A DNA stretch of 64,000 nucleotides, taken from positions 496,001-560,000 of the forward strand of contig JAJHZJ010000336.1 of the NCBI GenBank assembly GCA_023548195.1, in the 5' to 3' direction. Source of the stretch: Bettongia penicillata ogilbyi (Eukaryota > Chordata > Mammalia > Diprotodontia > Potoroidae). The notes below the pieces were generated by a model. The model saw only the letters and a program-made list of their open reading frames with translations, was not told the DNA's origin and ran no database searches. Positions 21,729 to 31,880 of this stretch are shown here, piece by piece; position 1 is the first letter of the stretch, and the number at the start of each line of letters is the position of its first letter. A program made the position numbers and the translations under genes.

Positions 21729-22150
21729 ACTAGCACTCTCTTCTGCCCAGAACCCATCACCAGTGACCTCACACATCTGTAACATGACCAACCTCAGTTA
21801 GACTAGAAATAGAATATAATTCCTTGCATTCCAATGGCATTTTCCAACGCAGACCCATCAGTATCCCTGCCCCATCTCTGCCTGTTCTCACTCTTACCAT
21901 CCTTGACCTCCGCCACAAAGACGTTTCTGATAGAGCAAAGTGGTCGGATGGGATCATTCAATCTCATCTTGTAATCGCCTTGATTCCTCTTATTCACTTA
22001 TATTTTTCATCGTATAACTCTCTAATTCTGTAATTTGCAGAGGAGCTGCCAATCTTCAAATGAGGGAACTTCCTCAGTGTGAGTGAAATCACAGGTCTGG
22101 AGATTATTATATATAATATTGTATGTACACATACACACAAACACATGTGC
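21729..22150. other. Unassigned, no gene seen
   Basis: No repeat landmark. Overlapping frames on both strands at 21769-22033 are about 62-69 codons and unsupported. Confidence 0.4.
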
Positions 22151-22270
22151 TTTTAAGAATAGAAGTTGTCATATTTATTATTATATACCCTCCTCAGCAC
22201 TGGGGTCTAGCACAATGAATTGCACAGAGAAGGGACCAAATAAATGTTTAAAGGCACTAAAGGAATTCCT
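22151..22270 (+). mobile_element. L2 3' end fragment
   Basis: 'cactggggtctagcacaatg' and 'gggaccaaataaatgtttaa' match the forward L2 terminus (cagcgcctagcacagtg ... caataaatgtttg). Confidence 0.6.
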
Positions 22271-22378
22271 TTTTATGATCTAAGAGTTTAGTTTTTCTTC
22301 CTCTCTACTTTCTTTTTTCTTGTTTTTTTCTCTGACAGCCTTGAAGGTGGACATTAGGAGATAGGATGGGGAGAGGGA

Positions 22379-22605
22379 TGGAGAGAGATGGAAGGAAGGT
22401 GGGAAGGAAGGAAGGAAGGAAGGAAGGAAGGAAGGAAGGAAGGAAGGAAGGAAGGAAGGAAGGAAGGAAGGAAGGAAGGAAGGGAGGGAGGGAGGGAGAA
22501 AGGAAGGAAGGGAGGGAGGAAGGGAGGAAGGAAGAAAGAGAGAAAGAAAGAGAGAGAGAGAGAAAGAAAGAAAGAAAATATGAAAGAGAAAGAAAGATTT
22601 GAGTT
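22379..22605. repeat. (GGAA)n microsatellite with GGGA/GAAA flanks
   Basis: A near-perfect GGAA core at about 22398-22480 passes into GGGA and then GAGA/GAAA variants. All reading frames through it give Lys-Glu-Gly-Arg or Leu-Pro-Ser-Phe repeats, which explains the apparent 100-124 codon proteins here. Confidence 0.97.
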
Positions 22606-22689
22606 ATTAGAACCACTAAGTTGCCAAGGTCTGGGGAGTGTAAAAAGGCATGTTCGCCACACAAATGGAATATCATCACTCAACCATCA

Positions 22690-23160
22690 TCTAATTTCAC
22701 GTTTAACTTTTTTAAACAAACCATAACAAATACTAAGTGTAGCTAATCATTCCCTGATTCCTTTGGAATCGTTGTAATAGCACTAATTACAATAAACACA
22801 TTTGGAATTAATGTGCATGTCTTATGCATATATCAATTCCATTCTAATTTACCATTGATTAATGCCCATGAAAGGAACGTGTTTCTGATGTTAACACACA
22901 GCCCTGAAGTGAGGCTCAAACACGTACCAAGAAACCAGCCTCCTGTGGAGGGAGGAAAAGCACATTGAGGAGAGCAGGAAAACCAAAGTCTTTTTGATCA
23001 ATGTCCAGTCTTTGCCCCATATTCAAGGATACAGTGTATAACAGCAGCCAAATTCTGCATCCCTGACATTAAAAATGATTGGGAAGAACATATGATCCCA
23101 TTTTATCTTTAAATACTGTGACATAACATTACCTAAACAACCCCAAAACAACAGGCATTT
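22690..23160. other. AT-rich unique block with clustered homeodomain/POU/forkhead-like sites
   Basis: No repeat landmark. TAATTA at 22784-22789 is followed at once by AATAAACA (22791-22798). 'attaatg' lies near 22807, 'ttatgcatat' at 22822-22831, 'ttctaattta' near 22842 and 'gattaatg' at 22857-22864. This looks like a compact enhancer, but only conservation data could show it. Confidence 0.35.
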
Positions 23161-23213
23161 CCCTAAAGGGGTATTGGTGACACTACTGCCTGATGGAAAT
23201 CAGCTTGGGGGTG

Positions 23214-23526
23214 TGTGTGTTCGTCCTTCGTTGCCAAAGAAGACCATGCCATCAGAGAAATAATGACATGACTTGCACTTGACTTTGTTTTGAGGGAAGG
23301 AGGGCTGTGCAGGTCACCAGCCTCTCTTCTCCTCTAGAGCCATCTTAATCTAGTGACCAGATATTCATCAGGATGACTGGAGATGACCCAGGATGAGGCA
23401 ATTGGGGTTAAGTGACTTGCCCAAGGTCACACAGCTAGTGAGTGTCAAGTGTCTGAGGTTAGATTTGAACTCAGGTCCTTCTGACTCCTGCACTGGTGCT
23501 CTACCCACTGCACCACCTAGCTGCCA
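23214..23526 (-). mobile_element. Composite marsupial SINE, near full length
   Basis: Reverse orientation: 'ttcgtccttcgttgccaaag', 'aagaccatgccatcagagaa', 'gacttgcacttgactttgtt', 'gggctgtgcaggtcaccagc', then a MIR/tRNA-like half 'gttaagtgacttgcccaagg', 'tttgaactcaggtccttctg' and 'accacctagctgcc'. It shows how the composite family joins its own 5' part to the common SINE head. It is less diverged than most SINEs here. Confidence 0.85.
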
Positions 23527-24114
23527 TGGAAATCAGCTAATTTTGCCATTGATGCGGAGCAAGGGAGCCCTCCCTGACATTTGGCTCAGATACCCAGACT
23601 TTAACCTCACCCCACTCACTGGATAAAATGGTGCCTTTCTGGTTTCTTAAGCTAAAGTAGTTATCCAAATTTCCTAACATTTGCATATGAGCCTGTTGTC
23701 TCTGATCCACACTTAAAGAATCAAACTCAGTCTTGCTACTCATCTCAAAATTGTGCCACTGATCACAAAAAGGAGCAGTGATTGATTCAATGACAGTGCA
23801 AATCCATTCCTAGTACTGGAAAATGGACTCAAAGCACATGTCCTAATAACGGGTCAGCAACATTATCTTGATATATGAAAGACAGTTTCATTATATAGTC
23901 CTAAGACATATTTACCACTTAAAAAGGAAAGAAAGAAAGTAGGATGGTTTGTATATCATTTACACTACAGAAATAAGCATTTCTCTAGGCGACTTATAGA
24001 ACATTTTGGACCCTCCTCCAGAGGGTCTTTCCCACCAAAATGGGAAAAAATGTATATGTCTAAATACTAATAAGAGCCTATGTTATTACACTATGGAAAG
24101 TACATGCCAAAGAA
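23527..24114. other. Unassigned, no gene seen
   Basis: No repeat landmark and no plausible coding frame. Confidence 0.4.
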
Positions 24115-24420
24115 GGAAAGAACATTAGAGCACATCTAATTCAACTCTCCCCAACCCATTTTGTAGAAGAGGAAACTGAGGCTCAAAAACTATACTGCTG
24201 GCTAATATTGATAAAGCAATTCAAGGTTGCAAAGAATTTTATGTGTATTATGTCACTTGATCTTCATGATAACCTTGTGGAATTGGTGCTATTAGTATCC
24301 CCATTTTATATTTGAGGAATACGAGGCAGAGAGAGGTTCATTGACTTGTCACACAGCTAGTTACTGTGTACGGTAGGATTTCTTGACTTCCAGGCCAGCA
24401 CTCGGCTCACTCTGCCACTT
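24115..24420 (-). mobile_element. MIR-type fragments
   Basis: 24115-24190: 'taattcaactctccccaacc' with 'aagaggaaactgaggctcaa' (the 'tagtccaacccccttattttacag' type). 24195-24420: 'gataaagcaattcaaggttgc', 'cccattttatatttgaggaa', 'gtcacacagctagttactgt' and 'ccagcactcggctcactctgcc'. Both reverse. Confidence 0.7.
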
Positions 24421-24890
24421 TGCTGACTCTCGAGAACAGACAGCAGCTCGTGAACAACTAAACATAGTTGTGGTGAGTAGCGGTACAAGTCAATGACCAT
24501 ACAGAGAGACTTAGCAAAGCAGGGTGGACATTCAGCTCTGAGGCTGATCTCTGTTTCAGGGCCAGTCCAAAGCCAGCAGTTATTTGGTGATACTGGTCCA
24601 AAAAAGTCAAGTTCACATGAAATGAGAAATGATTCGATCCAACTACAGACAAAACTCATCTTCAAAAGCAAAGGGGGAAAGGAGAAATAGAAATACATAG
24701 ATTAGGTTTACTAAGTCCTGCAGGGAGGGATAGATGGGAAGGTTCACAGGGGAAGGAACTGCAGGAAATTCCACTGGTCCATGGGATCAGAGGTAATGAC
24801 TGGGACATGAGTTAGGGCAGCGTGGCCAGGCCTGAATCATTAATCAGTCAGTCGCCTAATCAGAGGGTCCTACCCATTCTTTCAACAAAT
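24421..24890. other. Unassigned, no gene seen
   Basis: No landmark. The minus frames at 24357-24698 start inside a MIR and are not supported. Confidence 0.4.
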
Positions 24891-24892
24891 GA

Positions 24893-25715
24893 GAAAGCAC
24901 AGTGTACTGAAAATAGCTCTGAGAAAGGAATCAGGCTTTGGATTCTAATACAACTATTATTAACTCCTTGTGTGACCTTGGATAACTTGGCTCCTCTTCC
25001 TCTCTCTATGTCTCTGTCTGTCTGCATGTACGTGTGTGTCTGTGTGTCTCTCTGTCTCTATCTGTCTCTCCGTCTCTTTATGTGTGTCACTCTGTCTCCT
25101 CTTGTGTGAGTGTCTCTGTCTGTCTCTTTGTTGTGCATGCATCTCTGTCTGTCGCTCTTTTCTCTCTTTCAGTGTGTATCTCAGTCTCTCTGTGTCTGTC
25201 TGTCTCTCTCTTTGTGTGTCTCTGTGTGTCTCTCTGTCTCTGTTTCTGGCTGGCTGGCTGGCTGTATGCGCGTCTGTATCTGTCTCTCTGTCTCTGTGTA
25301 TCTGTCTGTTTCTGTCTCTCTGTGTCTATCTGTCTGTCTTTCTCCGTGTGTGTGTGTCTCTGTCTGTGTCTCTCTGTCTCTGAGTGTGTCTCTATCTGAG
25401 TCTCTGTCTCTGTGTCTGTCTGTCTCTCTCTTTGTGTGTCTCTGTGTGTCTCTCTGTTTCTGGCTGGCTGTATGCGCGTCTGTATCTGTCTCTCTGTCTC
25501 TGTGTATCTGTCTGTTTCTGTGTCTCCCTGTGTCTATCTGTCTGTCTTTCTCCTTGTGTGTGTGTCTCTGTCTGTGTCTCTCTGTCTCTGTGTGTGTCTC
25601 TGTCTGAGTCTCTGTCTCTTTGTCTGTCTGTCTCTCTCTCTCTCCCTCTCCACCATCTGCCCTGTGCATTTTACCATCTATAAAAGTGAGGGGACTGAAC
25701 TGGATGGGTTTATTT
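24893..25715 (+). mobile_element. MIR-type SINE interrupted by a satellite
   Basis: The left part (24893-25000) reads 'aggctttggattctaataca' and 'ccttgtgtgaccttggataa'. The right part (25668-25715) reads 'taccatctataaaagtgagg' and 'ggactgaactggatgg', which is what follows in a forward MIR. Between them, where MIR has its pyrimidine-rich 'cctcagtttcctcatctg', lie 650 bp of TCTG/TGTC repeats. Confidence 0.6.
25001..25660. repeat. (TCTG/TGTC/TCTC)n satellite with ~206-220 bp internal duplication
   Basis: Pyrimidine-T/G tetranucleotide array. A higher-order period is visible: 'tgtgtctgtc' at 25191 recurs at 25411 (220 bp), and 'tatgcgcgtctgtatctg' at 25265 recurs at 25471 (206 bp). The difference comes from two short deletions in the second unit. 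A third partial unit begins near 25617. All three forward frames are open and give Cys-Leu-Ser-Val repeats, and the minus frame gives Arg/Thr/Glu/Asp-rich sequence. None is a protein. Confidence 0.92.
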
Positions 25716-26025
25716 GTTTGTTTTAGCAGAAAACAGGAAATGAGATCAAAGGGACCTCAGGCCTGTACCAAGGCTATGTTATATGTAGAACAATTTTTCC
25801 AAACAAAAGTCCCCATTGAAGTACTAATTTTCCTCCCTCAAAAAATCTTTAATCTTCACACACTATCAGAGTGGGATGTAATCTTGAAGAATCTAGAATC
25901 CTAGCAACATGGGATTTGAAGCTGAAAAGAGAGTTAGAGCACACAACTCTCATTATTTCCCTATTCTATCTCTTTCCTCAAGAAATCTTCTCTCTCTAGA
26001 ATTCTCAAATCTGGGAACTCTTAAA
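25716..26025. other. Unassigned
   Basis: No landmark and no gene seen. Confidence 0.35.
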
Positions 26026-26026
26026 C

Positions 26027-26282
26027 TTGGGGGCAACTAGGTGGCATAATACATAGAGTGCCACGACTGAAGTCAGAAAGATCTGAGTTCAAATGCAGCT
26101 TCAGACACTTCCTAGCTGTGTTACTCTGGGCTTAACCCTCTTTGCCTCAGTTTTCTCATCTGTAAAATGAGCTGGAGAAGAAAATGGCCAACCACTCCAG
26201 TATCTTTGCCAAGAAAATCCCAAATGGGGTCACGAAGAGTCAGACACAACTGAAAATGACCAAATAATAATAATATTTACAA
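26027..26282 (+). mobile_element. tRNA-derived marsupial SINE, full length
   Basis: Head 'gggggcaactaggtggcata', then 'agatctgagttcaaatgcag', 'gtaaaatgagctggagaaga', 'cactccagtatctttgccaa', 'aaatggggtcacgaagagtc' and 'agacacaactgaaaatgacc'. Complete head and tail. Confidence 0.9.
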
Positions 26283-26465
26283 AGTAATTTATAAATATAT
26301 CATTTTATCCTCCCAATAATCCTGAGAAATAGATGTTAATGTTACCCCATTTTATAGATGAGGAAACTGTGGCAGATAAGTAACTTGCCCATGGTCAAAT
26401 AGCTATTAAGAATCTGAAGCTAGATTTCAGATTTTGCCCAGATCTGTCCCCTGTGCCACCAAAAT
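26265..26465 (-). mobile_element. MIR-type SINE
   Basis: 'catttatatcctcccaataat'-like start, 'cccattttatagatgaggaa', 'agataagtaacttgcccatg' and 'gatctgtcccctgtgccacc' in reverse order, directly after the SINE. Confidence 0.7.
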
Positions 26466-26514
26466 GTCTTTAAGGTCCCTTTGATCCCTCTGAAAGGAAC
26501 TATAGAAAGACTGC

Positions 26515-26750
26515 AATCAGGGAATCATAGGCTATGGGGCTGGAGGGGACTTTAGAGATCTTTGGACCACAGGATCAGATTTTGGGGAGCTGGAAAGGGC
26601 TTTAGGCATTAATTCAAATCAACTCAAAATATGAATAAGAAAACTGAGGCTTTGATTGGGTTGAATGATTTACCTGAGGTCATATTAGGGACAGAACTAG
26701 AACTCAGTGTCCTAGGCACTGTGCTCCCTAGCTCCTGCACTTCAGTTGCT
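26515..26750 (-). mobile_element. THER/MIR-like SINE (second copy type)
   Basis: 'ggaatcataggctatggggc', 'tggaggggactttagagatc', 'aagaaaactgaggctttgat', 'gaactagaactcagtgtcct', 'cactgtgctccctagctcc'. This is the 'aggatcatagatttagagctgg' version of MIR-like SINEs in reverse. Confidence 0.65.
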
Positions 26751-27544
26751 GGCATGCTACTCTAGCAGCTACAAGGAGGTCAGAATTCCAAAAATGGAGA
26801 TAATGACAGTAGCAGCAGGTTTCTTTTATGGACCCTATGGCTGTAATCTTTAAGCTATGCCTGGGAAGGGAGGTGAAGGCTTGTCTTTTTCACTGGCAAT
26901 TTACAATGACCGGGGCTGGATTCCGTGTACCAGAGCTAGGCAAAGAATGGTTCCTGTCAAAGAAATGATGGCATTGGGATTCCTCAAACTTGGGCTGGAT
27001 CTGAAACAAACACACAGAGTCAAAGAACTAAAAGTGCCCAATTCATGATGAGCCCCCCGCTCCGGTGCCCCTGGGGGTCAGCTCTCAACAGCCACCTGGA
27101 GCTTCTCGGATCCTAAAAAAGAAATTTCTAACTATTTTCAGAGAAGGCTGAGTGACTGGTATTCGAAGGTTCTACAATGCTTCCACCAGAGAGGCCCAGT
27201 CCCCTGCCAGCCACATTGAGCAGCCAGGACCCTCACATGAATTACAAGCGGCGGGGGGCAGTCCCCTTTTAAGAACCCTTCACTTTCCTGGCATTCTTTG
27301 CCAGCTTTCAAATTTGTCTTTCCTTGACTTGGTAGAAAGAATGTTTCAATAAAAGACTTTATAGAGTTGATGGGTTTTGTTTTTAAAAGGAAAAAAATAA
27401 TTGGGGGTGAGGAACAAGGGCAGAGCTTAAATTACTGGGATTTTTATCCTAGCCTTTGCTGCTTTAGTTAGGTCTGAGTCTGGTCTATGATGACAAGGTA
27501 TGAAAAAAAGGGGAAATACAGACTTACAAGCAGGTTGCAACTCT
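26751..27544. other. Repeat-poor unique block, no gene proven
   Basis: A weak splice-acceptor-like string 'aactattttcag' ends near 27141, and an AATAAA signal lies at about 27349-27354, so a terminal exon is conceivable. The 66-codon frame between them (GTG-initiated at 27152) has no recognisable content. I would not annotate a gene. Confidence 0.3.
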
Positions 27545-28120
27545 TTAAGCAAGCATGGTACCATGGTGAGGTGGATGGAAATTGCCCTGGGCTGGGAGTC
27601 AGGGAACCTGGTCTCCTTCAGGCTTTATCATGTCCTTTGTGCCAGGCCCTGGTCTAAGCAATAAGAATAGAAAACAAACAAATGAATTATAGTCCCTACC
27701 CTCAAGGGACAAAGAGCCCTGAATGAGGAATCTAGATGTGAGTTTGAATTCTAGCTCTGTGTCATCTTGAGCAATTCACTTCCATCTTGGGTCCTAAGTT
27801 CCCTCACCTATAAAATGATACTAACATATCTGTTCTAGTACATTAAGGCTTACAAAATGCTTTCCTCACAATAACCCCATTAAGGCAAAGGTAAGACAAG
27901 TATTATACCCATTTTTCAGATATGAAAACTGAGGCTCAAAGAAGTTGAGATTCAAACTCGGGTCTGAATCACAACTATCTCCCATCTCTCCTTACACCGC
28001 ATCTAATCCTTCCTGAACAAAATAAAAAAATGAGGGCTTTGGACTGGATGCTCTTTAGTCCCTTTCAGCTCTAAAATCCTATGATGCCATGACTTTGGGC
28101 AAATTACTTCCATTCTCTGG
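27545..28120. mobile_element. Cluster of five MIR/L2 fragments
   Basis: In order: forward SINE head (27545-27612, 'gggctgggagtcagggaacc'); reverse L2 end (27625-27712, 'tgccaggccctggtctaagc', 'agtccctaccctcaaggga'); forward MIR (27713-27838, 'gagtttgaattctagctctg'); reverse MIR (27839-27985, 'aaaactgaggctcaaagaag'); forward MIR tail (28015-28110, 'ggactggatgctctttagtc'). Confidence 0.6.
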
Positions 28121-28156
28121 GTCTTTTTCCTTAACTACAAAAATCTCAGAATTGGT

Positions 28157-28352
28157 CTGGTGGTGTCAAACTAAAATAGAAACAGAAAATTGTGGTCTCC
28201 ATACTGATTTAGAAAACCAAGAGTTAAGATTATTTTGTTGTGATTTTATCCATTTTGTTAAACATCTCCCAATTACATATTAATCTGGTTCCAGGACTCA
28301 GGAGTTTTGTGAGAAGCCTGCCAGCCCAAGGCCATGAGTTCGACACCTCTGG
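28157..28352 (+). mobile_element. hAT-like MITE
   Basis: The left end 'ggtggtgtcaaactaaaata' and the right end 'gagttcgacacctctgg' are inverted copies of a CAGGGGTGTCAAACTC-type terminal repeat. Internal phrases 'gatttagaaaaccaagagtt' and 'cccaattacatattaatctg' recur in reverse at 29650-29850. No coding capacity. An 8-bp target duplication is not obvious. Confidence 0.6.
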
Positions 28353-29160
28353 ACTAGCTCTTGTTTAGAGTGCCTTTCAGCTCTTTGTTTCTTTGTTTCG
28401 AAGACTTTTCATCACTCTCTCCTCAACACCGAGCCCAGACACTGGAGAAGCCCGGGCATGACATGTAAAAGGGGGTCCTGAGGGGGAAATTATACCAATT
28501 TACATCCACCTACCCAAATGCTGCTCTGTGTAGTACCCTGACCTCTGTAGGGTGGGGAAGGAACTGGTATGTACCAGTTCAAAGATGATTTATAGACTTC
28601 AGCCTCAGCCTGAGGTAGAAGAGACTCATTAAAGCTCAGAACAGATAAGAAAGATGCTCAGAGCACTTACAGATTCCAAACATCTAGATAGTGAGAAACA
28701 GTTCAAAGAGCCACACCAGAAACACAACAATAAGTGAGAGTCCAGGCACAGAGATTCAAAAGGAAACCATGGTTTGAGATGAGAAGCAAGAGGTCAAAAT
28801 ACAAGTAAGATACATACAAAAAGAGTGGTGCCCAGTGCTTTGGTTAATGAGGACTGGCTTCCCATAACGGGTAAGCTCAAGACGGTGACATGTTATGGAA
28901 GTTATACTACTATCTATCTCCTCTTTCTCCCATAGCCCTTTCCACTTATCTAAAGACAGTGAAGCTGTGGGCTCAGACACTCAGGGTCTTTATGCAATTG
29001 CCAGTTTTTAAACTTCACCCTCTTATTTAGCATAAGATCCAGAGGGTTTTGTTCAAGTACCAAAGATTCAACAACGGAGTCCAAATTAGAAACAAGGTAC
29101 CCATCTCTTAGCCTAGGTCCCTGCTCAGGGGACTATTTTAATCCTGAGATAGCTCATTTT
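28353..29160. other. Unassigned, no gene seen
   Basis: About 800 bp without repeat landmarks or plausible coding sequence. Confidence 0.4.
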
Positions 29161-29162
29161 TA

Positions 29163-29560
29163 CATCAACATAATCAATTCAATTCCACAAGTGTTCATGA
29201 AATACCAACTTCATGCCTGACCCTAGAGATACAAAGAAAAGCATGAAATAGTTCCTGCTCTCATGGAGCTTCTGTTGTCATTTACTGTTGTACAGTTGTT
29301 TTCATTCCTGTTCTACTCTTGTGATCCCATTGAGGGGTTTTCTTGGCAAAGATATTGGAGAAGTTTGCCATTTTTTCCTCCAGCTCATTTTACAGATGAG
29401 GAAACTGAGGCAAACAGGATTAAGTGAGTTGCCCAGGGTCACACAGCTAATAAATGTCTAAGGCGAGACTCAGACTCAGGTCTTCCTGACTTCATTCCTG
29501 GAGCTCTAACCACTGTCTAACCTAGCTGTCCCAAAGAGTTTACATTCTATTAGTCTGCTC
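29163..29560 (-). mobile_element. L2 3' end split by a SINE
   Basis: The left piece ends 'gttcctgctctcatggagct' near 29270 and the right piece resumes near 29533 with 'aaagagtttacattctatta'. In L2 these two phrases are adjacent, so the SINE at 29278-29532 inserted into the element. Confidence 0.7.
29278..29532 (-). mobile_element. tRNA-derived marsupial SINE, full length, inside L2
   Basis: Reverse: 'ggttttcttggcaaagatat', 'ctcattttacagatgaggaa', 'gcaaacaggattaagtgagt', 'gtcacacagctaataaatgt', 'ctaacctagctgtccc'. Confidence 0.85.
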
Positions 29561-29644
29561 CCTAGGATGCATTTGAGCACCAATCTGGAAATCAAAAGAC
29601 CTAGAACTCAAAAGGCCTGCTCTGTTGGGATAGTGTGAGGCAGG

Positions 29645-29850
29645 AAAAAAAACCCATAAGCCAGAAATGTCTAACTTTTCCTCTGAGGAGCAATATAAGC
29701 CTCCCATAAGAGTCACTGGGGCTGCCCAACTAGGTTAAAGTGTTATTGGAAAATGTTTCATAAAATAGAAATACGATACAACATGATGTTAATTTGTGAT
29801 TTTCTAATATGCTGCCCCTTTTCATCTATATTTTTGAGTTTGATACCACT
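29645..29850 (-). mobile_element. hAT-like MITE, second copy, inverted
   Basis: Read in reverse, it starts with the terminal motif seen as 'gagtttgataccactaat' and continues with 'agaaaatcacaaattaacat' and 'aaacattttccaataacact', the same order as 28157-28352. It ends near 'gaaatgtctaac'. The two copies lie 1.3 kb apart in opposite orientation and are both heavily diverged. Confidence 0.5.
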
Positions 29851-29924
29851 AATCTGAATGATTCTCATTTTCTTTATCTGCAAAAATGATCATAAGAATG
29901 CCTATAACTTTCCCACTTCACAGG

Positions 29925-30022
29925 CATGTGGGAACATGAAAGCATTTTGTGCTATAAAGGACTGTGCAAGGGTTTACGGTGACTACTTAATAAACATTTG
30001 CTGAATGAATGAATGAATGATT
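29925..30022 (+). mobile_element. L2/MIR 3' tail with (GAAT)n
   Basis: 'gactacttaataaacatttg' followed by 'ctgaatgaatgaatgaatga' is the usual L2/MIR terminus. Confidence 0.65.
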
Positions 30023-31000
30023 CTTTTACTGTTGGTTTGTGAGAACAAAGCCCTATCAATTTAGGGTGACAAAACTCATCAATGGTGAATTCTGTACTCA
30101 GTAGGCAGGCTACAGTAAGGCTCTACTGTCTGTGCTTGGAGTCTTGGGCCCCTCTGCTTCCATGTAAGTGGGCTTAGGCAGACAAGAGGGACAGGAATCT
30201 TGCCTGTAGGGGGGACTCCTCCCCTGTGCCTGCTCCCCCTTCCACAACCTCCCATTCCCAAAGCCGTCTGGAAAGCAGCTATTGTGTCCAGCTCCTCGTA
30301 TTCTGACCAAACAAGGAGGGTCTGGCTGAGAGCCACACTCAGAGAGACACAGCTGAAAGGCCCTGTCCAGATGCCAAAGCATTATTATGACAACCACTTC
30401 CCACCCCAGCTGGATGGTAAGGTTGGGTTTTTCCAAGGACTGGGGAGGGGCTTTCTCCCCTACAATATACACATTCAGGAGCAGGATAAAGAGCTGTACC
30501 AGACAACCTCAATGACCTCAGAGGTTTACAAAAGCTAAATAAAGAACCTGAGAAAACTAGAGGTCATCTTTCTAAGAGATCTCCACTACCCGGGGTCATG
30601 CCAATGCATAAATGCCAATAGAAACAGCTGGTAGTTATCAAGTGTTCCTCTTCTCCCATTATAAACCCCCTAGTTCAGTGGGGTCCAGGCTTGGTTAACC
30701 TATAGATACAAATGTTGGCCTTACAGCACATCATGTCCAGAATCATTAAAGAGTCTTAATACCATCACTCTATGCCTTGGCCTTGCCTGTGTGTCTCTCT
30801 GTGTGTCCAGAATGCCTCCAAATTAGGATTCAGGCCGGGTCTTAAATTCTCAAACAGTTCTGTCAGGATCAAACTCCCACAGATGACTGCACCTTGCTGT
30901 CACTGTAAATGTGCCTGGTTCTAAATTGTCCTCCATAGAAAATCCTTTTCACTTCTTATCTTCTTTGACCCTGTTGAAATATCTTAGTGAATAAGGATGA
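30023..31000. other. Unique block, locally GC-richer, no gene proven
   Basis: 30100-30420 is C/G-richer than the surroundings and carries open frames on both strands (30079-30336, 30110-30472 minus; 30200-30538 plus). None has a recognisable domain and they overlap each other. A conservation check is warranted, but I assign no function. Confidence 0.35.
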
Positions 31001-31004
31001 AAGG

Positions 31005-31550
31005 GCAAGCCTGGTGAGTCAGATACCTGGGTTTTGATCCTAGCAAGGTTACTTGCTGTCTACATGACTATGGACAAGTCTCTTGGACTTGCTGGATCTG
31101 TCTCTTTGTCTATAAAATTATGATTTTGATTAGATGAGCTCTAATGTCCCTTCAAGCTCTAAATATTTTGTGATCATTCAAGAAAAAAAATTCTGTAATA
31201 TTATGTACTAGTATCTTCTTTGTGACCATCTCCATATCAAAAGGATAACACATGGTATCAGTCCACCAAAAGCCAGAATTCATTAATTCAACAATCACTG
31301 ATCGTTTATGACTGCACAACATCTTATGCTAAATACAGTGCATTTTCAGTCGGGAAAACAAGACTAGCATATATGATGCTACCTGAAGAAGTCACTTTCC
31401 TTTTCTGGACCTCAATTTCTTCACAAATGGATAGGACTAGATGTTCTCTAATGTAATCTCCTACTTTAACAATAAAAAGTCACATTTATATAGGGTTTTA
31501 TGATTACAAAGTGCCTAACATAATATCTCGTTTGACCTAAGCTCTGAATC
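31005..31550. mobile_element. Cluster of MIR and L2 fragments
   Basis: Forward MIR (31005-31190: 'cctgggttttgatcctagca', 'gatgagctctaatgtccctt'); reverse L2 end (31270-31350: 'attcattaattcaacaatca'); forward MIR (31355-31460: 'ctggacctcaatttcttcac'); reverse SINE tail (31470-31550: 'cacatttatatagggtttta'). Confidence 0.6.
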
Positions 31551-31629
31551 TAATTAAAGGACAATTAAGGGTGAGACCGCTTGGTCTTGACTAGAAGCAT
31601 AATAGGTGGTCAGAGAACGGAATGATCAG

Positions 31630-31880
31630 TAATGCCCTAAAGTAGCTAAAGAAGACTTCCTGGATAAAGCAGAACCTTTCCAGGGCCTTGAACAATCAGT
31701 CAACTATGGATAAGGGACAAAAAGGGAAGGAGGGAGGGCATTCCAGGAGGGACAACCACACTGAGCAAGGCCCTGTGGCCACTCCACAGAGAGTTAACTG
31801 GCATAGTCTGAGTGCAGTAACAATATGGGAGACTAGCATGTCAAAAACAGAGGGTCCATACAGAGAAGGAAGAAAGAGAG
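31630..31880 (-). mobile_element. L2 fragment
   Basis: 'gacttcctggataaagcaga', 'ggagggagggcattccagga' and 'gagcaaggccctgtggcc' match the reverse L2 segment that reads 'gagcattccaggcagaggg'. Confidence 0.55.

Noticed and set aside
22305..22726. Long open frames of Leu-Pro-Ser-Phe and Lys-Glu-Gly-Arg repeats, also at 63108-63539
   Set aside because: They are translations of GGAA/TTCC tetranucleotide arrays, open in several frames at once. No gene.
24960..25904. Overlapping Cys-Leu-Ser-Val-rich frames of up to 165 codons and an Arg/Thr/Glu-rich minus frame
   Set aside because: All come from the TCTG/TGTC satellite. Every frame is open because the repeat lacks stop codons.
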